A model generated the notes under the pieces. The model was given only the letters and a program-made list of their open reading frames with translations, did no database searches and was not told the origin of the DNA. The position numbers and the translations under genes were made by a program. 6,196 nucleotides of DNA from Aquabacter sp. (GTDB lineage: Bacteria; Pseudomonadota; Alphaproteobacteria; Rhizobiales; Xanthobacteraceae), in contig JASBUY010000145.1 in assembly GCA_030147645.1 (NCBI GenBank), forward strand, positions 1 through 6,196. The letters run 5' to 3'. The first letter of the stretch is position 1; each line of letters starts with the position of its first letter. Shown piece by piece: positions 1-4,958 of the stretch.

Positions 1-497
1 CCCCGGCGCCGGCTCCCGTCGTCACCCCCGCCAAGCCTGCCGCGCAGGCTGCTGCGGCCGCCACCAAGGTCGCGGCCGCCGAGGAAGTGGAGGACGCGCC
101 CCGCGCCGCCGGCTCCAGCCCGCAATTCCGGGCGCCCGTGCGCGGCCGCGTGATCTCCGGCTTCGGTCCCAAGCCGGGCGGCACCCGCAATGACGGCGTC
201 AACTTCGCCGTGCCCGAAGGCACTGCGGTGCGCTCCGCCGAGGACGGCACCGTGGCCTATGCGGGCAATGAGCTGAAGGGCTACGGCAACCTCGTTCTCG
301 TCAAGCACGCCGACGGCTACGTGACCGCCTATGCCCATGCCAGCGAGCTTCTGGTGAAGCGTGGCGATACGGTGCGGCGCGGGCAGATCATCGCCAAGGC
401 GGGCCAGAGCGGTGGGGTCACCTCGCCCCAGCTCCACTTCGAGATCCGCAAGGGCTCCCAGCCGGTGGATCCGAGCCAGTACGTCGCCGGGCTCTGA
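1..497 (+). CDS. nlpD: NlpD-like LytM/M23-domain protein, likely amidase activator (5'-truncated)
   Basis: The frame is open from base 3, so the true start lies left of the window; the GTG at 87 is only an internal codon. About 30 Ala/Pro/Lys-rich residues form a linker, followed by a LytM (peptidase M23) domain running to the TGA at 495-497. The segment with AYAGNELKGYGNLVLVKH, then YAH, then LHFEIR, closely resembles E. coli NlpD. Active M23 enzymes carry HxxxD and HxH zinc/catalytic motifs. Here the first motif reads NDGVN (codons 189-203), so both His and Asp are Asn, and the second reads QLH. Only the last His and the YAH His remain. By family knowledge such degenerate LytM proteins do not cut peptidoglycan; they switch on periplasmic N-acetylmuramoyl-L-alanine amidases during cell separation. 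The lost N-terminus would be expected to hold a signal or lipoprotein peptide and LysM domains, which cannot be seen. A DipM/LdpF-type alphaproteobacterial relative is the main alternative. Confidence 0.85.
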   Translation, partial: PAPAPVVTPAKPAAQAAAAATKVAAAEEVEDAPRAAGSSPQFRAPVRGRVISGFGPKPGGTRNDGVNFAVPEGTAVRSAEDGTVAYAGNELKGYGNLVLVKHADGYVTAYAHASELLVKRGDTVRRGQIIAKAGQSGGVTSPQLHFEIRKGSQPVDPSQYVAGL

Positions 498-546
498 GCC
501 GCGGCCCCTTTCGGGGACGAGAGACAAAGGTTCTCGGTTGAAAATA

Positions 547-577
547 AAAAGGCGGGCAACATCGTTGCCCGCCTTTT
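547..577. terminator. Bidirectional intrinsic terminator between nlpD-like gene and serA
   Basis: A perfect 10-bp stem (GGCGGGCAAC, 551-560, pairing with 564-573) closes a 3-base loop (ATC). It is extended by AAAA at 547-550 and TTTT at 574-577, so either strand gives a GC-rich hairpin followed by a U tract. It lies 49 bases after the nlpD-like stop and about 40 bases after the serA stop, in the convergent gap. This fits Rho-independent termination of both genes. Confidence 0.9.
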
Positions 578-588
578 CATTTCTGCCA

Positions 589-608
589 ACCGCCCTCTGG
601 GGGGCGGT
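589..608. repeat. Small inverted repeat just downstream of serA
   Basis: ACCGCCC (589-595) pairs with GGGCGGT (602-608) around a 6-base loop, only 9 bases beyond the serA stop codon. It has no adjoining T run on either strand, so it is not a standard intrinsic terminator. It could stabilise the serA mRNA 3' end or act as an accessory hairpin to the stronger terminator next to it. Confidence 0.45.
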
Positions 609-617
609 GCCTTCGGT

Positions 618-1865
618 TCAGATCTTGTATTCGTAGAGCAGCCGGGCGCGGATCGTGCCATCCAGCGCGCGGATGTCGGAGAGCACGGCCTGGGTGTCCG
701 CCGCCGAGGCGTCGGCATCCAGCACCACATAGCCCACATCCGCATAGGTCTCGTAATATTGCGCGGCGATGTTGACCGCGTGGCGCGCCAGTACCTCGTT
801 GAGGCGCCCCAGCATGCCGGGGACATTGCGCTGGACCTGGATGAAGCGGGTGCCGAGCGGGCGGGCCGGCAGCTGGACCTGCGGGAAGTTCACCGCGCCC
901 ATGGTGGAGCCGTTGTCGCTGTAATCCACCAGCTTGCGCGCGACTTCGGCACCGATGCGCTCCTGCGCCTCCTCGGTGGAGCCGCCGATATGCGGGGTGA
1001 GAATGACGTTGTCGAGCCCCTGGAGCGGTGTCACGAAACGCTCCGCATTGGAGCCGGGCTCCACGGGGAACACGTCCACCGCCGCGCCGCGCAGCTTGCC
1101 CGACTTCAGCACGTCAGCCAGAGCGTCGAGATCGACCACCGTGCCGCGGGCATTGTTGATGAAATAGGCGCCGTCCTTCATCGCCTCGAACTCGGCGCGT
1201 CCCATCATGTTCTGGGTCGAGGGCGTCTCGGGGACATGCAGCGTGACCACGTCGCTCTGGGCGAGCAAATCGTGCAGCGAGCCGGTGGCCTCGGTATTGC
1301 CGTGCCGCAGCTTGTCGGTGTGATCATAATAGAGCACCCGCATGCCCATGGCCTCGGCCAGATAAGAGAGCTGCGAACCAATATTGCCGTAGCCGACGAT
1401 GCCGAGCGTCTTGCCGCGCACTTCGTGGCTGTTGGCGGCGGATTTGTCCCACTTGCCCTCATGGGCGGCGTTGGAGCGCGTGATGACCCGGCGCAGCAGC
1501 ATCACGATCTCGCCGATCACCAGTTCGGCGACGCTGCGGGTGTTGGAGAAGGGCGCGTTGAACACCGGGATTCCGTGAGCGCGGCAGGGGTCCAGTTCCA
1601 CCTGGTTTGTGCCCACGCTGAAGCAGCCGATGGCGATGAGCCGGTCGGCGGCTTCCAGAACTTCCTGGGTGATATGGGTGCGCGAGCGAATGCCGAGAAT
1701 ATGGACGCCGCGCACGGCTTCCTTCAGCGCCTCTCCGTCGAGGGCCTTAGGCAGGCGCGTGAGATTGGTGTAGCCCGCCGCTGTCATCAACTCTACGGCG
1801 CTGTCATTGACGCCTTCGAGGAGCAGCACCCGGATCTTGTCCTTGGCGAGCGAAAGCTGCGGCAT
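618..1865 (-). CDS. serA: D-3-phosphoglycerate dehydrogenase, short E. coli-type with ACT domain
   Basis: This cytosolic enzyme oxidises 3-phosphoglycerate to 3-phosphohydroxypyruvate with NAD, the first step of serine synthesis. The 415 residues (E. coli SerA has 410) start MPQLSLAKDKI, which lines up with the E. coli start. Visible motifs are the substrate-binding IRSRT (59-63), CFSVGTNQV (81-89), NAPFSNTRSVAELV (103-116), a Rossmann loop GYGNIG (158-163), and the catalytic trio Arg240 (NNARGT), Glu269 (FPVEP) and His292 (TPHIGGST). An ACT regulatory domain covers about 341-411. Of the E. coli serine-site residues, both Asn appear kept (Asn347, Asn365) but the His is Gln345. I chose the ATG at 1863-1865 by homology, although it has no Shine-Dalgarno. 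A GTG at 1884-1886, seven codons upstream, has AAGGA 10 bases before it and is a real alternative; a TTG at 1923-1925 is less likely. No serC is adjacent. Confidence 0.95.
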   Translation of the reverse strand: MPQLSLAKDKIRVLLLEGVNDSAVELMTAAGYTNLTRLPKALDGEALKEAVRGVHILGIRSRTHITQEVLEAADRLIAIGCFSVGTNQVELDPCRAHGIPVFNAPFSNTRSVAELVIGEIVMLLRRVITRSNAAHEGKWDKSAANSHEVRGKTLGIVGYGNIGSQLSYLAEAMGMRVLYYDHTDKLRHGNTEATGSLHDLLAQSDVVTLHVPETPSTQNMMGRAEFEAMKDGAYFINNARGTVVDLDALADVLKSGKLRGAAVDVFPVEPGSNAERFVTPLQGLDNVILTPHIGGSTEEAQERIGAEVARKLVDYSDNGSTMGAVNFPQVQLPARPLGTRFIQVQRNVPGMLGRLNEVLARHAVNIAAQYYETYADVGYVVLDADASAADTQAVLSDIRALDGTIRARLLYEYKI

Positions 1866-1896
1866 GGGGGTCTGGCTGTGAAGCACGATACCGACG

Positions 1897-1901
1897 TCCT
1901 T
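1897..1901 (-). promoter_or_regulatory. Possible Shine-Dalgarno for a GTG start of serA
   Basis: AAGGA on the - strand sits 10 bases before the GTG at 1884-1886. The acyl-CoA dehydrogenase gene in this window has the same CCCAAGGAC string at the same distance from its ATG. This favours the longer 422-residue SerA, while family alignment favours the ATG at 1865. Confidence 0.45.
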
Positions 1902-1971
1902 GGGCGGTGTGGGCGAAGGGCGCAAGCGCCGCCCCGCCGATGCGGATCCTGCCTGCGGACCGGACGCTCCG

Positions 1972-2008
1972 CGCGGCGGGCGAGAAAGTAGCGTTTTTCC
2001 CGCCCGCG
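1972..2008. repeat. Inverted repeat in the serA upstream region
   Basis: CGCGGCGGG (1972-1980) pairs with CCCGCCCGCG (1999-2008), leaving one unpaired base in the right arm, around an 18-base loop with a T5/A5 run. Read as serA-strand RNA it gives a GC-rich stem with an A-rich loop start. It is a plausible leader hairpin or protein-binding site; no function can be assigned. Confidence 0.4.
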
Positions 2009-2016
2009 TCCAGGCA

Positions 2017-2043
2017 TGCCCGCGCGCAGGAGGCGTGCGGGCA
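2017..2043. repeat. Strong inverted repeat between CitE-like gene and serA
   Basis: TGCCCGCGCGC (2017-2027) pairs with GCGTGCGGGCA (2033-2043). These are 11-base arms with one imperfect pair and a 5-base loop (AGGAG on +, CTCCT on -). It lies 55 bases past the CitE-like stop. There is no U tract after it on the - strand, so it would be a non-canonical terminator, an mRNA-end stabiliser or a serA leader element. Confidence 0.55.
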
Positions 2044-2098
2044 CGGCGGAGCTTGTTGCCCTTGCGTCAGTGTCGCCCCCGAATGGCTCTTCGCCCCT

Positions 2099-2890
2099 TC
2101 AGCCTCGCGCAGCCAGGATGCCGCGAGCACGGATGCGCACCGGCTCGTCCACCATGGCGCCGTCCACCGCCGCCGCGCCCTCGCCGCTGGCCAGCACCCG
2201 CTCGGCCCAGGCGATATCCTCCGCATTCGGACGGAAGCCGTCGCGGATGGGCGCGATCTGGCGGGGGTGAATGGCGAGCTTGCCGGTAAAGCCCAGATCG
2301 CGCGCATAGCGCGCGTCCTCGGTGGCCTCTGAAGGGTCGTCGATGCGGGTCGTCACGCCGTCGATGGGCGCGGCGATTCCGGCGAGGCGGGAGGCAAGCA
2401 CCAGTTCAGAACGTGCGGCAAGCAGAGCCTCGCGGATATGGGCGCAGCCGAGATCGGCGCAGAAATCCACCGAGCCGAAGGCGAGGCGCCGCACCGCCGG
2501 ATGGGCGGCGAGGGCGCGGGCATGAGCAAGACCAAGCGCGCTCTCGACGAGCGCGATGACGGGTATCTCAGGACCAAGCAGGGCTGCGACCGCGTCCAAG
2601 GTCTCCGGCCGTTCGGCCTTCGGCAGGAGCAAAGCGGAGGGGCGCAGCCGCGCCGCTGCCGCAAGGTCGTCCGCATGCCAAGGCGTGCCGGCCGCGTTCG
2701 CGCGCACCAGAACCGGCAGGTGCGTGAAATCGGTGCGCAGAGCGGCGCGGGCCGCCCCTTTCGCGTCGGGCGCGACCGCATCTTCCAGATCGAGGATGAC
2801 CGCGTCGGGCGCGGCGGCGGCGGCCTTTTCGAACCGCTCGGGCCGGTTGGCCGGCACGAAGAGGGGGACAATGAAATCGAGCGCGCTCAC
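2099..2890 (-). CDS. HpcH/HpaI-CitE family CoA-ester lyase, citramalyl-CoA lyase-like
   Basis: This 263-residue TIM-barrel lyase is expected to split a 3-hydroxyacyl-CoA into acetyl-CoA (or similar) and a 2-oxoacid, using Mg2+. CitE-family landmarks in order are PLFVPANRPERFEKA (9-23), VILDLEDAV (31-39), VRAN with Arg63, LLLPKAE (87-93), the metal-binding Glu116 in ALVESA and Asp142 in GSVDF, KLAIHPRQ (204-211), and a C-terminal DGAMVDEPV. The length fits stand-alone CitE-like proteins such as (S)-citramalyl-CoA lyases and the mammalian CLYBL type. No citrate-lyase alpha subunit or acyl carrier gene is nearby, so a true citrate lyase is unlikely. I chose GTG at 2888-2890 because it overlaps the upstream stop as GTGA and has GGAGG 7 bases before it; an open frame continues further upstream but lacks the family's start. 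The adjacent hydratase gene supports citramalyl-CoA or a similar beta-hydroxy dicarboxylyl-CoA as substrate, by inference. Malyl-CoA remains possible. Confidence 0.88.
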   Translation of the reverse strand: MSALDFIVPLFVPANRPERFEKAAAAAPDAVILDLEDAVAPDAKGAARAALRTDFTHLPVLVRANAAGTPWHADDLAAAARLRPSALLLPKAERPETLDAVAALLGPEIPVIALVESALGLAHARALAAHPAVRRLAFGSVDFCADLGCAHIREALLAARSELVLASRLAGIAAPIDGVTTRIDDPSEATEDARYARDLGFTGKLAIHPRQIAPIRDGFRPNAEDIAWAERVLASGEGAAAVDGAMVDEPVRIRARGILAARG

Positions 2891-3735
2891 CAGCCTGCCT
2901 CCGCCGTCATGGCGAACGGCCCGCCGGGCCGCTGCGTCCACAGCTTCACGCCCGCGCCATCCGGGCTGCCATGGAGCAGCACGGGGGCAGTGTCGAACAG
3001 GGGCGAGAGGCCCCGGAAGGAAAAGCGGACCGGGTCCGCGCCTTTCATCTGCGCGGCATGCCGCAGCAGCAATGTCGCCTGGAGAGGGCCATGGACGATC
3101 AGCCCCGGATAGCCCTCCACCTTGGTCACATAGGGGTGGTCGTAATGAATGCGATGGCCGTTAAAGGTGAGGGCGGAATAGCGGAACAGGAGCGGGGCGG
3201 AGGCATCCACCTCCCGCACGCTCTCGCCCGCCGGCGCGGGCTCCGGCTCGCCCTTGGGAGCGGCTGCGTCGAGGCCGCGATAGACGATGTCCTGTCGCTC
3301 GGTAAGAACCGCCCGGCCCTCGGCAGAGACCTGATGCTGGACTGTGACGAAGCACAGGGTGCCGGTGCGCCCCTCCTTCACCTCCACACGCTCGATGCGC
3401 GAGCGGCGGGTCACGGTGTCGCCGACACCGATCTCGTCGGAAAAGTCGATCTGCCCGCCCGCCCACATGCGGCGCGGAAGCGGCACGGGCGGCAGGAAGC
3501 CGCCGCGCGCCGGATGTCCGTCCGGCCCGAGGCCGCCAGTCAGCGCCACCGGCTGGGCGAGGCACCAATGGATCATGCGCGGCGCGGCCGAGCCCGGGAC
3601 AGGCTCCCCCGGTGCTTCGTCGAAGGTGGCGCGGAATTGGCGCACCTTTTCGGCGGTCAGCACTTCGCTCGCGCTGTCCTCCCGGCCGATCCAATCGCGC
3701 AGATGGCCGATATCGAGCGTCCCGCTCTCGCCCAT
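2887..3735 (-). CDS. FAS1-like/MaoC-type hotdog hydratase, mesaconyl-C4-CoA / itaconyl-CoA hydratase-like
   Basis: This 282-residue double-hotdog enoyl-CoA hydratase would add water to an enoyl-CoA, giving the hydroxyacyl-CoA for the lyase encoded next. The N-terminal half carries the subgroup's hallmark GPDGHPARGGFLPPVPLP (70-87) followed by RRMWAGG (88-94). The C-terminal half carries the hydratase signature SALTFNGHRIHYDHPY (187-202) and GLIVHGPLQ (211-219). This architecture is known from mesaconyl-C4-CoA hydratase (Chloroflexus), itaconyl-CoA hydratase (Pseudomonas) and the fungal/mitochondrial HTD2 group. I chose ATG at 3733-3735, 13 bases after the acyl-CoA dehydrogenase stop, because GGAGG lies 5 bases before it. 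A longer open frame to 3789 overlaps the dehydrogenase gene and adds no family sequence. The stop overlaps the CitE-like start by 4 bases. The family call is firm; the exact substrate (mesaconyl-, itaconyl- or another branched enoyl-CoA) is inferred from the neighbours. Confidence 0.88.
   Translation of the reverse strand: MGESGTLDIGHLRDWIGREDSASEVLTAEKVRQFRATFDEAPGEPVPGSAAPRMIHWCLAQPVALTGGLGPDGHPARGGFLPPVPLPRRMWAGGQIDFSDEIGVGDTVTRRSRIERVEVKEGRTGTLCFVTVQHQVSAEGRAVLTERQDIVYRGLDAAAPKGEPEPAPAGESVREVDASAPLLFRYSALTFNGHRIHYDHPYVTKVEGYPGLIVHGPLQATLLLRHAAQMKGADPVRFSFRGLSPLFDTAPVLLHGSPDGAGVKLWTQRPGGPFAMTAEAGW
2898..2902 (-). promoter_or_regulatory. Shine-Dalgarno deciding the CitE-like GTG start
   Basis: GGAGG on the - strand ends 7 bases before the GTG at 2888-2890 and lies inside the last codons of the upstream hydratase gene. 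With the 4-base GTGA stop/start overlap, this indicates translational coupling and excludes the longer frame. Confidence 0.8.
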
Positions 3736-3740
3736 GGCTC

Positions 3741-3745
3741 CCTCC
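3741..3745 (-). promoter_or_regulatory. Shine-Dalgarno of the hydratase gene
   Basis: GGAGG on the - strand lies 5 bases before the ATG at 3733-3735, within the 13-base gap after the acyl-CoA dehydrogenase stop. It decides this start over the upstream in-frame alternative. Confidence 0.8.
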
Positions 3746-3748
3746 CGG

Positions 3749-4912
3749 TCAGAACGAGCGCGGCAGGCCGAGCACATGCTCGGCCACATAGCTCAGGATG
3801 AGATTGGTGGAGATGGGGGCCACCTGATAGAGGCGGGTCTCGCGGAACTTGCGTTCCACGTCATATTCGCAGGCGAAGCCGAAGCCGCCATGGAATTGCA
3901 GACAGGCATTGGCCGCTTCCCACGAGGCCTTGGCGGCGAGATATTTGGACATGTTGGCCTGCGTCCCGCAGGGCAGTCCCGCATCGAACAGGCGGCAGGC
4001 CTCGAACCGCATCAGATTGGCAGCCTCGATCTCGATGAAGGCTTCTGCGATCGGGAATTGCACGCCCTGATTCTGGCCGATGGGGCGCCCGAACACGGTG
4101 CGCTCCTTGGCATAGGCGGTCACCTTGTCGATGAACCAATAGCCATCGCCGATGCATTCCGCCGCGATCAGCACCCGCTCCGCATTGAGGCCGGTGAGGA
4201 TATATTTGAACCCCTGCCCCTCCTCGCCGATGAGGTTCTCGGCGGGAATTTCCAGATTGTCGAAGAACAGTTCGTTGGTCTCGTGGTTCACCATGTTCAG
4301 GATCGGCCGCACGGTCATCCCGCTCTTCATGGCCTCCTTGATGTCAACGATGAAGATGGAGAGGCCTTCCGACTTCTTCTTTACCTGGTCCAGCGGGGTG
4401 GTACGGGCCAGAAGGATCATCAGGTCCGAATGCTGGACGCGGGAAATCCACACCTTCTGCCCGTTGATGACGTAGCGGTCGCCTTTCCTGACCGCCGTCG
4501 TCTTGATCTTGGTGGTGTCGGTGCCGGTGGTGGGCTCGGTGACGCCCATGGATTGAAGGCGCAGTTCACCGGCCGCGATCTTGGGCAGATAGAAGCGGCG
4601 CTGCTCCTCCGAACCATGCCGGACCAGCGTGTTCATATTGTACATCTGGCCATGGCAAGCGCCGGAATTGCCGCCGGCCCGGTTGATCTCCTCCATGATG
4701 ACCGAGGCTTCGGCAAGGCCGAGCCCGGAGCCGCCATATTCCTCGGGGATCAGGGCCGCCATCCAGCCGGCCTTGGTCAAGGCGTCCACGAAGGCTTCGG
4801 GATAGGCGCGCGCCTCGTCCACCTTGCGGTGGTATTCGGCCGGAAATTCCGCGCACAGCGCACGCACCGCATCGCGGATGTCCTGAAACTGGTCGCTCCC
4901 GATGGTCTGCAT
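3749..4912 (-). CDS. Acyl-CoA dehydrogenase (FAD), likely branched or substituted acyl substrate
   Basis: This 387-residue flavoprotein of normal family length would introduce an alpha-beta double bond into an acyl-CoA and pass electrons to ETF. Landmarks are LIPEEYGGSGLGLAE (54-68), the FAD/substrate strand GVTEPTTGTDT (123-133), INGQKVWISR (149-158), ERTVFGRPIGQNQGVQFPIAE (270-290) and QFHGGFGFACEYDVERKFRETR (339-360). Most family members have the catalytic Glu in an EGT motif near the C-terminus. Here the segment reads YQVAPISTN (362-370) with no Glu. A Glu does occur at 245 (GLNAER), the helix-G place used by isovaleryl-CoA and long-chain acyl-CoA dehydrogenases. The ATG at 4910-4912 has AAGGA 10 bases upstream. 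The gene follows the PrpD-like gene by 46 bases and precedes the hydratase by 13 bases. Methylsuccinyl-CoA-like or other branched substrates are plausible; the large classical methylsuccinyl-CoA dehydrogenase is longer, so this is not simply that enzyme. Confidence 0.93.
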   Translation of the reverse strand: MQTIGSDQFQDIRDAVRALCAEFPAEYHRKVDEARAYPEAFVDALTKAGWMAALIPEEYGGSGLGLAEASVIMEEINRAGGNSGACHGQMYNMNTLVRHGSEEQRRFYLPKIAAGELRLQSMGVTEPTTGTDTTKIKTTAVRKGDRYVINGQKVWISRVQHSDLMILLARTTPLDQVKKKSEGLSIFIVDIKEAMKSGMTVRPILNMVNHETNELFFDNLEIPAENLIGEEGQGFKYILTGLNAERVLIAAECIGDGYWFIDKVTAYAKERTVFGRPIGQNQGVQFPIAEAFIEIEAANLMRFEACRLFDAGLPCGTQANMSKYLAAKASWEAANACLQFHGGFGFACEYDVERKFRETRLYQVAPISTNLILSYVAEHVLGLPRSF

Positions 4913-4922
4913 GTCCAGATGG

Positions 4923-4927
4923 TCCTT
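4923..4927 (-). promoter_or_regulatory. Shine-Dalgarno of the acyl-CoA dehydrogenase gene
   Basis: AAGGA on the - strand lies 10 bases before the ATG at 4910-4912, in the 46-base gap after the PrpD-like stop. The gap also has a short A/T-rich patch (about 4935-4945), but no clear promoter or hairpin. Confidence 0.6.
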
Positions 4928-4958
4928 GGGTCTTGTGATTATTGGGGAAGGGCGCCGG

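Larger units (their letters stand above)
1866..2098. other. Non-coding gap / probable serA leader and promoter region
   Basis: About 233 bases separate the CitE-like stop from the serA ATG, in contrast to the tight packing further upstream. I see no convincing gene in it. Overlapping open frames on the + strand are shadows of neighbouring coding DNA and resemble no known family. It contains two inverted repeats (1972-2008 and 2017-2043). I could not pick out a confident -35/-10 pair on the - strand; the base composition makes weak matches easy to find. Its size suggests that serA is transcribed separately, or that this is a structured leader. Confidence 0.6.

Noticed and set aside
759..1991. 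410-codon open frame on the + strand, antisense to serA
   Set aside because: It shadows serA, is rich in His/Arg/Gly/Ala as expected from reversed codons, and has no recognisable domain.
1866..2098. Possible serC-type RNA motif or riboswitch upstream of serA
   Set aside because: Inverted repeats are present, but I could not match them to any known riboswitch core, so only hairpins are reported.
2891..2941. Longer 280-residue version of the CitE-like protein
   Set aside because: The extra residues lie wholly within the hydratase gene and are not family-like; the GTG at 2890 has both a GGAGG and a stop/start overlap.
2438..3164. Overlapping + strand frames across the CitE-like and hydratase genes
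   Set aside because: Both genes on the - strand have strong motifs and matching ribosome sites; the + frames resemble nothing and have low-complexity Arg/Gly content.
3736..3789. Longer 300-residue version of the hydratase
   Set aside because: It would start inside the acyl-CoA dehydrogenase gene; the ATG at 3735 has an ideal Shine-Dalgarno in the short gap.
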